A stretch of 64,000 bases of DNA from Aurelia coerulea (Eukaryota; Cnidaria; Scyphozoa; Semaeostomeae; Ulmaridae): positions 13,617,501 through 13,681,500 of the forward strand of contig CM076949.1 in the NCBI GenBank assembly GCA_039566865.1, written 5' to 3'. Positions within the stretch are counted from its first letter, which is position 1, and each line of letters starts with the position of its first letter. Shown here piece by piece: positions 54,397 through 64,000 of the stretch. The notes beneath the pieces are model-generated. The model searched no databases and was not told where the DNA came from. It saw only the letters and a program-made list of their open reading frames with translations. A program made the position numbers and the translations under genes.

Positions 54397-54651
54397 CAAT
54401 GCCTGCCAAAAGTCTTGGAAATCTTTGCTATTGTTGCCTTTTTTTTGTGATTTCCCCCTCTCTACCTCAGAACAATGTTGTTCCGTGATGACAAAATGGG
54501 GATGGCGGGACGATTCTCGACTCTAATGGAATGCTAGGAAAATAACCTTGCAAATCAACATTGTCGGGGGTTTTAAACCTAATAGCTATGGTTAGAACTG
54601 TGGATTGTCAAGAAATGGCCCAAGTGTTCCAAGGACTTTTGGCAGGCATTG
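54397..54651. mobile_element. 255-bp Tc1/mariner-type MITE
   Basis: The ends CAATGCCTGCCAAAAGTCTTGG and CCAAGGACTTTTGGCAGGCATTG are inverted (one mismatch) and flanked by TA at 54395-54396 and 54652-54653. Short inverted ends, TA duplication and no ORF fit a non-autonomous Tc1/mariner element. Confidence 0.88.
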
Positions 54652-54990
54652 TACATACTTGCATAAAGTCCAGCTAATTTCATCGAGATAACTTTAACCA
54701 ATAGAGAATGAAAAATACTTTTGCGTTACCATTTCTTGCAAAATTTCGGCTATTTTTGGATGTTATGAAAGCATGAAAGGTGCCATTTTGAATTGTTCAG
54801 TCCAAAAATCTTACATTCATGCCTATGTACCATCTCAACTTGGTTATATACCCATATTCATAGTAGTTTTATGACCGGGAGGATGCTACCTTAACCCTAT
54901 TTTACATGGGTAAATCAAGCACCACTTCCTCATGGGGGGGGGGCTAAAAAGGCCCCCCAGGTTTTCTAAGCAACCGTAGTGCCTATGATT
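54652..54990. other. No gene; short G/C-run repeat
   Basis: 54935-54962 has GGGGGGGGGGCTAAAAAGGCCCCCC, similar to GGGGGGCCTTTTTTGCCCCCC at about 63850. Near it, TTAACCCTATTTTACATGGG is inverted relative to 63872-63888. This is probably a small dispersed element. Confidence 0.4.
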
Positions 54991-55161
54991 TCAGCTTTCA
55001 GATTTTTTTTCAGATTTTCATTAACTCAAAATAGCCTAATACATTTGAAGAAATAGTATATTTTACCAGCTACTTTAAGACTGTAAAACGAACATAACAT
55101 TGCGAACTAAAGATAACAAAAATAGAACTAAAGAGATTTAAAATGTTGACAATACTATGGA

Positions 55162-56517
55162 TCATGGATTGCTAGCACTGTCATTCTGTTCATAGGATGA
55201 TGTTAAACATGTATTGATATATTCATATATAACATCTGATATGTTTGGATCACGTGCTGTCATTAAATATAAGAATTTTGACGAAGCATCCATGTGACTG
55301 AAAGTAGGTTTAAACTTTGAAATGGTATTGAACGTTGTTTCCCTCGTTTTTTCGTTAATGCGACAACTTAAAAGACAGTGTTTTTCGTCTTCAAGAATAC
55401 CACATGTTTGGCACTTTCTGTCTTCCGGTTTTTTTCTAGGCCTATGATATCTTCCACTTTCTATCTGCAAGCGATGATCAGAAAGTCGAAATTTACTTAT
55501 CATCACTCGCGAAGGCAATGAGTTTACTTCAGATAAGTACGGTTCCATGATAAAGTCGTTTTTAAATTGGCGATAAGTGCGGGTGTCACTTTCAGTATCG
55601 TGATATGTTTCCCATAAATCTCGCATCCCGTGTTTAAAAAGAATATTTTGTATGTTAGTCGCCCATGAAGGAATATTTTCTAAGCTTTTCCTATATAACT
55701 TACTTATGATCCTATTTCTGTTTCCACCAGCTATGCGTAACCAATTTTTGATTGTTGATTTGAATCCTATTGCATTAAGATTGTGTCTACCTAGTTCACA
55801 TCGACATCCTATGTTGGAGGTATTCCTCTTTACTCCCAATAGATTTTTGCACAATCTAATATTCAGTTTCTCAATAGGATTTGTGTTTTTGGAACTCGCT
55901 TTGAAACAGCCCCAAACATCAACCCCATAGAGCAAAATCGGCCGCAACAGGGCGTCAAAAAGTTTAATGGTTAGCTGAATATCCTTTCTAAACACTGGGC
56001 CAAGAATGTTCTTAAGTTTATAGTACGCCTTGAGAGCTCGTTTGTAAAGGTCATTGAGTAGTTCTTTTATGCTGAAAGATGGGGAAAGCAAGAAACCCAA
56101 ATAACTAAAACGTCTAACAACTTCTATTTCTTTATCATCAAAGAAAAATTTATTTGTTTTTAAAAGTCGGCCTCCCTTGTTAAAAATCATACACTTAGTT
56201 TTATTAATATTGACTTTCAATTTATTTTCTGTGCAAAACGTGTTCAGACCATCTAAAGATTTTTGCAATCCGTCTTTTGTTTCTGAAAGAATGACAATAT
56301 CGTCAGCCCAGAATAAGGATCCTATGTTTATATTTTCATACTGTGCAGGAGTGCTTACATTTTTGTTGAAGACTTGTGGTAAGTCCGATAAAAAAATGTT
56401 GAATAAGGTAGGGCTTAATATGCAACCTTGCTTAACTCCACTGTTAACTGGGAAAAAGTCTGTTCCTTTTAATTCCAATTTGAACACAGGATTGGTCATT
56501 TTTGTACATAGATTCAA
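55162..56517 (-). pseudogene. LINE copy E ORF2, C-terminal part: RT palm, thumb and zinc cluster
   Basis: It reads NSGVKQGCILSPTLFNIFLS, then GSLFWADDIVILSETKDGLQ (catalytic A-D-D, about 56310), KTKCMIFNKGG, FSYLGFLLSPSF, and at the C-terminus CQTCGILEDEKHCLLSC (C-X2-C-X7-H-X4-C). It overlaps the upstream frame by about 70 bases; a run of four A on the sense strand (56467-56470) is the likely site of a single-base indel that split ORF2. Otherwise this frame is intact for 451 codons to the stop. Confidence 0.85.
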
Positions 56518-58564
56518 TCACATTAAATAGTTTTCCTTTTATACCAAATCTACATAACTTTTTCAGTAAACTTTCTCTTGATATTTTGTCATACGCTTTT
56601 TCGAAATCGATGAATGCAGTGTATAATTTCTTTCCTTTGACGTTGCAGTACTGATTGAATAATGAATGTAATATTAAAAGATTGTCTGATGTTCTATTTC
56701 CTCTTATGAAACCAATTTGTTCTGGTTTAAAGATGTTTTTTGATGAAGCAAATTCTGTTAATCTCTCATTGATGATCAAGTTAAAGAATTTTCCAAGACA
56801 TGAGGTCAGAGCTATACCTCTGTAATTTTTTTCATCAGTTTTACAGCCTTTTTTGTGAAGCAGTATGATAATACTTTTTGTCCATAAGTTGGGGAAAATA
56901 CCGTTGTCAAGTAAACTATTAAAAAGATTTAAGAAAATCTCTGGATACATATTTACAGTGCATAATATCATTTCATTCAAGACTTGATCTAAACCTGAAG
57001 CTTTGGTCTTTTTTATTTTCTTTGTTGCTATTAACAGTTCTTCCTTTGTAATCTCCTTGTTCATGATTACATGCTCCTCATCATCCTTCTTAATTTCGAA
57101 ATCTGTTAATTCCGGGTTGAACAGTAATTTTTCAAACATATTTGTCCATTTGGAGGGTGTTATTGTTGGAACATAGTCAGTTTTGGTTTTTTTCTCGAGC
57201 AATTCTAGCAGTTGCCAAAATCTTTTGGGGTCATTTTTTGTGTCACGCATTTTGCTTATGACGTCATTTTTAAACATAAGCTTTTTTCTCTTTACAAGTT
57301 TTTTGAAGGTTTTCTTTTCAGAGTGAAGATCCACTCTAGTTTGCGAAACCTTAGGTTCTCGTGATGCTAGCTTACCAAGTTTACAGAGCTCAGCTCTTTT
57401 ATCCATACATTCTTTATCAAACCAGATCTCATGCTTTTTGGCCAAGCCATTAGACTGTTTCTTCTTTGTTTTAATTCCTGCGTTTTGAGAAATGTTAATC
57501 AATATATTAGAAAGTTGGTTTACAGATGAAATGCAGTCATCCTTGGAGCTATTTTGTGAGATTTTGTTGCTGATCGTGATTAAGCAATTTAGAGTTTCAG
57601 CTTTTTCTAGTTCTTTTGTAAATGATGTGTTTGCTTCTTGATCCCATTTATATTTTCCAGGCAAGCTGTAAAGTTTTGTTTTATCTTGCTCTAAAGATGA
57701 ATTTAATATTTCCAATGAAAACGTTAACGCACAGTGGTCTGAAAGGGATGGTTTCAATGGTTGAATCTCCAAGTAGTTAATCATATCAAAAGTGTGTTTA
57801 GGGGCAAGTAGATAATCCACTACACTGGTACCATTCCATTGGAAACATGTTGATTTACCAAAAGTATCCCCTAGTTTCCTCCCATTTACTATGAACATGT
57901 CTTGTGAAATGCAAAAATCAATGAGGTCTCTTCCTCTACATGTTTCAACATTATCTTCAGATTTTCTCAAGGGCACAACGTGTGAATTGGTATTGCAATC
58001 AGTTGTGTCATTTGCCCTATCAAAGTACTTACTATAGTTAACTGTATCTTGTAGATTACCTGTTCTGGCATTGAAATCACCTACAAGTAGTACATCCCCT
58101 TTGAGTTTATAACGATTTACATCTTCCTCAAGTTCACTGATATAATCCTTATCCTTTTTATTTGCATACCTTTCAGGGCTAAAATAGGCAGTGCCTAAAT
58201 ATATATCATTAGTTAACCTAAAATATTCCTTTTTTATTTTCACCCAAGCTATATCCCTGTTACTATCAACTGCTACTATTGACTTTGTTAGGTACTGTTT
58301 TATAAATACTGCAATACCCCCTGATGATTTATTCTTGACCTTTTGTCTTTTAATAGATAACACTTTTTGGAATCCTAGAATATTTAAGTCTGATGTTTCA
58401 TTTTCATGGGTTTCTGTGAGACAAATAATATCATGTGCTTGTACCTCTGCCATGAATTCATTGTCATCTAATTTGTTCCCCAAAGTTTTGCTGTTTAATC
58501 CATGAATATTCCAAGCAATAAATTTAAGTGATTTATTCATTTGAGAAAGGGGAAAAAACCGCAT
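56444..58564 (-). pseudogene. LINE copy E ORF2, N-terminal part: APE endonuclease and RT fingers
   Basis: 706 codons from ATG at 58564. APE motifs: FIAWNIHGLNSK, CLTETHENE, GDVLLVGDFNARTG (about 58080) and LSDHCALTFSLE (about 57740). After a basic linker with RFWQLLELLEKK come the RT parts KKTKASGLDQVLNEMI, ILLHKKGCKTDEKNYRGIAL and LYTAFIDFEKAYDKI (catalytic D, about 56600). The frame ends near 56444 just after the indel point. All catalytic residues I can check are present, so loss of function may be due to that frameshift alone. Confidence 0.88.
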
Positions 58565-58879
58565 ACAATGATGATATAATAACCTGGCAGACCCAACTAA
58601 ACAAGTGTTAAAACTAAAACAAAAGATGTACTAAGAAAAAGTATGTCAAAGAATTAAAGATACGGACTTACAAAATGTCTTCAGCAGCAAAGTACGCAAA
58701 AGTTAGTGCCTCGATGAATAGTTTCCTGGCATCTGGAAACTGCTCATAAATAATGATCTCAAAGCATCCATGTGTTCTTGAATTTTCATGTGTGGACTTA
58801 CACTTGTGACATAGCGGTCACTCTTTGTATGTTCATTTGGATGCATTCTTGGTATCTTTCTTTCATTTTCCCAACCATT

Positions 58880-59452
58880 CTAGTTCTGTGGATTCCCTGA
58901 ATTGTATGTTGTATTTTGGTCTGGCTGTACATGATATGATTGGTTAATGTTTTTTGGCTGGATTCCAAAAGCCTTTCTTATCCCAAATTTGAGATTTCCA
59001 GCTAGCTTCTGAACCCCATTTGTGTTGGTTACATGTTTGTTATCATTGTAAAATTCTTGATTTCTTAGCGAATGATGTTTTACGATTATGACTTGTTCCT
59101 CATCTTGTAACACCTCATGTATCATCCTATTTGTAGCTATAACATCTCTATCTATCCCATCCATTCTTGGAATGATTTCAGATAAAATTAGCTGCGAGTT
59201 TGGGAGATTTTGCTTGAACGATAACACAAGAGATCTTATCGTTTCAATAATGTCCTCAGGTTTAGAATGTTCGATGTCATTTACTCCTGCATGAACGAGT
59301 ACTGCTTGTGGATGTGTTGTCAAAGATGAAATCATGTTTACTGCCTCTGTTAATGTATTACAACTAGAAATATTACTGCTCCTCCAAAGCATGTCTTTAT
59401 TTATATACCTCCGATTGGAGTCCATGAGGACAAGAAGTGACCTATCATTCAC
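58880..59452 (-). pseudogene. LINE copy E ORF1: SGNH-esterase-like domain
   Basis: 190 codons. VLMDSNRRYINKDMLW (block I with D-S-N), AVLVHAGVNDIEHSKPEDI (block III G-x-N-D), LILSEIIPRMD, and a C-terminal KHVTNTNGVQKLAGNL in the place of the usual D-x-x-H block. The D-x-x-H histidine is not obvious. Esterase-type ORF1 proteins are known in CR1/L2 LINEs and are thought to help RNP or membrane interaction. A one-base shift separates this from the upstream piece. Confidence 0.75.
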
Positions 59453-59678
59453 CTATCACCAGGCCAGACTGACTTGTTGGATTTTGCATTGTAATATTAG
59501 CATATGTTGCACCAGAAAATGTAGATGGCTTTGTTTTGAAATCTTTCCTGGTAATGCTATTTGGCGTTGTATCTCCTGGTTGTTGTTGCTCACAAGTATT
59601 ATAAACTTCTGCTATCTGAAGTTGCAGATTTTTGATCACGTTTCGTTGATCTTTTGTTTCAGTAGCCAAATGCTCCAT
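59445..59678 (-). pseudogene. LINE copy E ORF1: N-terminal coiled-coil piece
   Basis: MEHLATETKDQRNVIKNLQL starts a 77-codon frame with heptad-like spacing, then a Thr/Ser/Gln-rich linker. It ends in SGLVIGE and stop, overlapping the esterase piece by a few bases, which suggests that the two were one ORF. Upstream, the sequence CCAAATGCTCCAT is duplicated at 59667 and 59702. Confidence 0.6.
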
Positions 59679-59930
59679 TCTTATAGATTGTGATAAGGAT
59701 TGCCAAATGCTCCATCCTATGGCAACGCAACTTGGTACACATGATTACCAAGCAATTATGATTCTAAAAATGGCATCATATGCTAATTAGTCACATAATC
59801 CGTTGCTAGGCAACGCAAAAACAATGGAAATTTGCTGATTTTGGCTCTCCTCCTAAAACGTAATATTTTCAACCAAAAATAGTCAATAAACTAGCTGTTA
59901 ACGCAGTTAAGTAAGTGCTGCTCATACCAG

Positions 59931-60395
59931 TTGCGTACGCAGCACTCAATGTTTTGGGTCTGGGGCATAAGCGCAGAAAATTTTCTGTGACCACACCCTT
60001 CAGACGCTCGGAAAATGAGGGAAACGCCCTTTTTAGTTATATTTTGCATCATAAACATGGCTGGAATGAGCACAATATAGGCAGGATGTTTTGTTAAATT
60101 TGTATTGAGAATTTATACCCAATTGAGAACATGCATTCTACTTAGAATCCCTCTCCCAACAATGGTCAAGCATTTCTTAGAAACCCAAAACATTGCTCCA
60201 GCAAACCTTGACAAAACCGTTCTCTCCTCGCTTTTTAAGAAATCTCAAAAAGACAGATCTGCCTGACCCTTCCCTCCCCCCTCCCTGCGATACAAAGTTT
60301 ATTGCATTTTTGTATGAACCTCAAGGCCAACCTTTTTGAAAAGTGGGGGGTCTGGACCCCCTCATTCCCCCCTTAGGTACGCCACTGCTCATAGC
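59931..60395. mobile_element. hAT-like MITE with CTCATAGC target duplication
   Basis: The left end CAGTTGCGTACGCAG and right end CCTTAGGTACGCCACTG are loosely inverted; CAGTGGCGTAC-type ends are common for hAT elements. CTCATAGC at 60388-60395 and CTCATAC at 59931-59937 (one base lost) flank it, an 8-bp duplication as expected for hAT. The 48-kb copy gives the empty site CTGCTCATAGCAT. Confidence 0.75.
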
Positions 60396-60819
60396 GTTGT
60401 TCATAATATAATTCTGCAGATTTTTGAAAGAATAAATGTCAGAGTGGAGTTTTTGGGGCAAGTGTTTGAAACCAAGTTAAATTGCAGCTTTTTGAGGGGA
60501 AAAATTAATAGAACTGAGAACTGTTTGTAAATTCAAAGACTGCATTATACAACTATAATACTCATTAAAACTCAATGTGATATTAGTCTCAATTCAACTC
60601 TTCAATTGCAGTTTCTTTCTTGGAATGCAAGGCTATCTTTTCCCCAGGTGGTACCTCAAATAGTATATGATTTTCTGATTTGGCCATAGATCAACACTGG
60701 CAGTTTCAAGTTAAAATAGTTGTGATGTTTTAGTAGCAATACAGTAGCTTTGACAATTTCTTTGTAATTATCCTAGAATGTCAATTATCTGCTTCCATCT
60801 GCACCTATCAGCATCCCAG

Positions 60820-61110
60820 GGGGGTACATAACATGTTCAAGGTACGGGTATGTGCCGCCCATATGGTTGGGTTTTTGGGCTCAAAATTCTCTAAACAAAA
60901 CAAGGGTCCTTTTTGGGAAATTTTTCATGAACATGGGTGGGCTTTCGCTGAAATTCGCAAAAATAGTAGAAAATGGGCTGTTTTCCACGAAAATTCATCA
61001 TAACAGTGGGTACCAAGGCAAGTTTCTGTAATTAGAAGAGGGTAGCTTTCTTAAAACCGGGCAGCAGACCCCCGTCCATCCACAAGTCATGTACCCCTCC
61101 CCCCGGTCAG
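60820..61110. repeat. G/C-run ended repeat element
   Basis: It lies between CCAGGGGGGTACATAACATG on the left and CATGTACCCCTCCCCCCGG on the right, which are inverted. The interior has degenerate repeats (GGGCTTTTTGGG-like). Same style as 23493-24276 and 48840-49200. The related copy at 47992-49662 has its own element of this type at a different position. Confidence 0.6.
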
Positions 61111-61282
61111 CATCTTTGATAATATTCAAGCAACTTGATACATGATGGCAATATACAAAGTGTTCCCCTATTCAATTCTGTGTCAAATAACAGATTCTGT
61201 ATTGTGCCTTGAATAAAAACAAGTCTTGAGAGCATATGATGTACAGCAGTTTACCACAACAATTCTTCAAAGGTTCATCTGG

Positions 61283-62365
61283 TAACAGTTTGTATCAAAG
61301 CTAAAAGGTCACAAGGAACGAAGAACAGTCACAGAAGCAATGCTGATCCAATGCTGTTTGGTCTTTGAAAGAAGTACATCCTAAAGTAATCCAATGCTGC
61401 ATTGGTTTTGAATGTCAATGGTTAAAGAAGCAAATGCTGATCCAATGCTGTGCAAATGGTCACAGGAATATAAACGGTTAATTTGCAGGTAGTGATCCAA
61501 TGCTGTGTTAATCTTTACATGTCTGAAGCAATATTGACCCAAAGCAGTGGAAGTCTTTACAGGGGTGTCTCAAATTAATAAGTTGCCTTTCATTCCTGCA
61601 ACAAAATACATGAGATGTGAAGCTGTTTGTGTATGAGATCTATAAATGGTCAAGTGGCAACATCAAAGGGGCCTTTGCAACATCAAGCATGGTCTGCAAA
61701 TACACCATTTTGTGTTCTTTTTGTTGTCGCCATTTTTTCAATGGTCCACAAAAATGAGCATCAATGAAAGATAGCACATGGTGGCTGGAAAGGCCAATTT
61801 AAGTACATATTGCAACCAAGCAGTTAACAGTTTGTATCAAAGCTAAAAGGTCACAAGGTACGAAGAACAGTCACAGAAGCAATGCTGATCCAATGCTGTT
61901 TGGTCTTTGAAAGAAGTACATCCTAAAGTAATCCAATGCTGCATTGGTTTTGAATGTCAATGGTTAAAGAAGCAAATGCTGATCCAATGCTGTGCAAATG
62001 GTCACAGGAATATAAACGGTTAATTTGCAGGTAGTGATCCAATGCTGTGTTAATCTTTACATGTCTGAAGCAATATTGACCCAAAGCAGTGGAAGTCTTT
62101 ACAGGGGTGTCTCAAATTAATAAGTTGCCTTTCATTCCTGCAACAAAATACATGAGATGTGAAGCTGTTTGTGTATGAGATCTATAAATGGTCAAGTGGC
62201 AACATCAAAGGGGCCTTTGCAACATCAAGCATGGTCTGCAAATACACCATTTTGTGTTCTCTTTGTTGTCGCCATTTTTTCAATGGTCCACAAAAATGAG
62301 CATCAATAAAAGATAGCACATGGTGGCTGGAAAGGCCAATTTAAGTACATATTGCAACCAAGCAG
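61283..62365. repeat. 542-bp tandem duplication rich in CCAATGCTG motifs
   Basis: 61283-61824 is repeated as 61825-62365 with only a few substitutions (GGAACG/GGTACG, TTTTTGTTG/TCTTTGTTG). Each unit contains several GATCCAATGCTGT-type motifs at irregular spacing. The duplication is recent. No coding capacity. Confidence 0.95.
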
Positions 62366-62636
62366 ACAACATAAACATTTCAAGAAGCCAATCAAAATTC
62401 TGTCAGATGCAAAGAATCATGGTTAAAAGATACTTTTAATTAGTTGTTATTTGTGAAATCATTTTCAAGTGCTGTATGCAAAGGAATGAATGGTGAATAA
62501 TTATCATCTTGTTTATTACAAAAGAAGCTGCAGCATAGAGCCGAAGTTGTATATGCAAAATGCAGGAAGATGCCATACTGGTTTTAGCTGACGTTAGAGG
62601 CAGTTTCTCGGCGCCCTGACAAATATTTTCAAAAGT
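62366..62636. other. No recognisable feature
   Basis: Ordinary AT-rich sequence between the tandem duplication and a small MITE. Confidence 0.3.
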
Positions 62637-62822
62637 AATAGACCTTTTAGCTATTCTGAAAAGAATCAGAATCGAACGCTATTTTGCTGCATTTTGTAGA
62701 ATTTTCGAATGTGCACAATAGTGATAGAAGCCCTATCACCACTCGATCGAACGTCGCGTATTAAAATGTATAAAAATAACGTTCGATCCAGGCTCTTTTG
62801 TAGAATAGCTAAAAGGTCTATT
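62637..62822. mobile_element. 186-bp palindromic MITE
   Basis: AATAGACCTTTTAGCTATTCT at the left is mirrored by AGAATAGCTAAAAGGTCTATT at the right. A second inverted block, GAATCGAACGCTATTTT against AATAACGTTCGATCC, lies inside. No ORF. Confidence 0.85.
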
Positions 62823-63011
62823 GAGTTTCCTGAAAGATCAAATTCCTTTTGGTGATTTTGCATAAGTAGTTTACTTGCCAAAATTGGGCAATTCACTTTT
62901 TATCACCACAATGGTCAATGGGTGATTCACTTTTTCTTTCCACAAACAATGCTTCTTGTGGTTTATTGCTAGCTGGTTTATTTGCGAGCGTAAGAAACGC
63001 TTAGGCCTAGA

Positions 63012-63303
63012 CTAGGCCCTCGTTGATGACACATCTTCCTTGCCGCTTCTGAAATCTGTCCGCTGTAAAACAACACATGCTCAACAGAACAGAGAGAAGT
63101 CCTCTCATATTTGCGATGAAATTAGATGTAGAAAACGATGCTATACTTACCACACTGCGTGAAAATCTCCGTCTTCTTCTCGCAATGAACGTGAGCATAG
63201 CAGTGAGCCAGCTTTGAGCTTCTCGCCCAAAATCCAAGTCGTGGACGCTCAGTACAGACTCCCTCCAATGCCAATTTCCGCTTCGATCAGCCTGAGTCAG
63301 CAT
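63012..63303 (-). CDS. Possible short two-exon gene or first exons of a host gene
   Basis: ATG at 63303 opens 51 codons (WHWRESVLSVHDLDFGREAQ, then ARRRRRFSRSV) up to a consensus donor GTG|GTAAGTATAG at 63151/63150. An acceptor GTTTTACAG at 63063 begins a 48-base second exon ending in TAG (63012), leaving an 88-bp intron in phase 0. Upstream, TACGCATGCGCTTCGCAG (about 63354-63371) resembles an NRF1-type promoter element. No domain is recognised. It could equally be a non-coding transcript or a leader. Confidence 0.3.
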
Positions 63304-63838
63304 GAAACTCCACTACCCGGAGAATCCTTATCAATCTCGTCTATAATGGCTGCTACGCATGCGCTTCGCAGCAATAACTTTAAAGTTATAAGTATGATAG
63401 ATATTGATTGTTCTTAATGAAAACTTTCAAAATTTTAATTTTTGGAATTCTATTGTTATCACAACTATCAATCAAAGTCATAGTTGTTAAATTGTTAATT
63501 AGTCAATTTTGATAATAATACACCAATTATTTCATATGTTTGTTATAAATATCTTAAATTTTTCTGATGTTAGCAAAATACAAAAATTTATATATCAAAT
63601 GAAAGTAGACTTCAAGAAAAACTGATTGGTACCAATTCCATTGAAATCAGATGTGTACGAGAAAAGTTATGCATGTTTTACTGATTTTCTGAGAGACCTG
63701 TTGCCAAATATTGGCATGTCATAGTCACGTGACCAATTACATAACAATGAACTATTGTTAATTTGATGCAATATTAAATTTGATTAAAAGTCACCCAAGT
63801 TCCAGTGTTTTATCATGCTTGGTTTAAGAGTAATTACA
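63304..63838. other. No gene; possible promoter region for the minus-strand gene start
   Basis: The first 70 bases are CpG-richer, with the ACGCATGCGC palindrome. The rest is AT-rich and featureless. Confidence 0.3.
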
Positions 63839-64000
63839 GGAAGTATGGTTGGGGGGCCTTTTTTGCCCCCCATGTAGAATAGGGTTAAGCTCCCAGGAGG
63901 CTTATTTTATTTCGGACCTTCCAGAGGGGGACGTATTAGAAAGGGGGCTTATTAAAGAGGGGGGCTTATTCACAAAATCAAATGACAGGGATACAGAGGA
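63839..64000. repeat. G/C-run dispersed repeat, cut by the window end
   Basis: GGGGGGCCTTTTTTGCCCCCC and the recurring GGGGGCTTATT-type motif (63893-63970, three or four times) mark repeat DNA that continues beyond the window. Confidence 0.5.

Larger units (their letters stand above)
54991..59700 (-). mobile_element. Nearly full-length APE-type LINE (CR1/L2-like group), copy E
   Basis: About 4.7 kb on the minus strand: ORF1 pieces (59678-58880) with an SGNH-esterase-like domain, ORF2 with APE endonuclease and RT in two overlapping frames (58564-56444 and 56517-55162), and a 3' UTR ending at about 54991 in a repeated AATCTGAAA-type tail. An esterase ORF1 with APE-RT ORF2 is typical of the CR1/L2 group, but the clade is not certain. 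Confidence 0.85.
59887..61290. mobile_element. Second copy of the CTGTTAACGCAGTTAAG TIR family (inverted relative to 47992-49662)
   Basis: It starts TAAACTAGCTGTTAACGCAG and follows the reverse complement of the 48-kb copy through CAAGTTAAATTGCAG (60474) and CCCAGGTGGTACC (60646) to CTTCAAAGGTTCATCTGGTAACAG (about 61265-61288). It is interrupted by a hAT-like insert at 59938-60387 and by a G/C-run element near 60820-61110. The far TIR is missing; similarity gives way to the 542-bp tandem repeat at 61283. Confidence 0.75.

Overview
Eukaryotic, AT-rich, intergenic-type DNA packed with transposable elements. The mix (BEL/Pao LTR element, GIY-YIG Penelope-like element with hammerhead-type motifs, several APE-type LINE fragments, Mutator-like, P-like, hAT-like and TA-target DNA elements, many palindromic MITEs) suggests a marine invertebrate. 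A cnidarian, probably anthozoan, is my best guess, but that rests on general familiarity and not on a marker gene. I see no complete, convincing host gene, no rRNA or functional tRNA, and nothing bacterial.

Layout. 1-3646: the end of a 1,600-bp tandem-repeat array in which each unit carries a 35-bp minisatellite of variable copy number. 3647-7460: decayed repeats, including the 3' end of a LINE. 7461-24871: one large nested structure. Two inverted repeats (7461-8215 and 24277-24871) flank a young BEL/Pao retrotransposon (8217-23487) with 402-bp LTRs, about 1% LTR divergence and a perfect 5-bp target duplication. Inside the BEL sit (a) a 1,139-bp long-TIR element in gag with a 9-bp target duplication, and (b) an 8.3-kb segment (about 11650-20006) that replaces the middle of pol. 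That segment encodes a degraded intronless reading frame of about 2,140 codons with BED-like and THAP-like zinc fingers, an F-box-like segment, TPR-like repeats and a PIN/FEN-like acidic core.

24872-30020: segmental tandem duplications built around four copies of a palindromic element made of repeated ATAAACATAGTTTAT-like units, plus two MITEs. 30217-36295: remnants of an intron-containing Pif1-like helicase gene on the minus strand, with a P/THAP9-like transposase relic on the plus strand. 37200-39216: a Mutator-like transposase relic. 39786-43716: a Penelope-like element (RT plus GIY-YIG) with terminal repeats, two hammerhead-like cores on opposite strands, a perfect 74-bp-arm hairpin and a 585-bp fold-back element. 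43850-51249: LINE fragments and two larger TIR elements. 54991-59700: a nearly full-length APE LINE with an SGNH-esterase ORF1. 59887-64000: a relative of the 48-kb TIR element, a 542-bp tandem duplication, small MITEs and a possible short two-exon gene start at 63012-63303.

The genes do not form a pathway; the window is a record of layered insertions. The most unusual object is the multi-domain coding segment inside the BEL element. All family names come from motifs read by eye; no database search was run.
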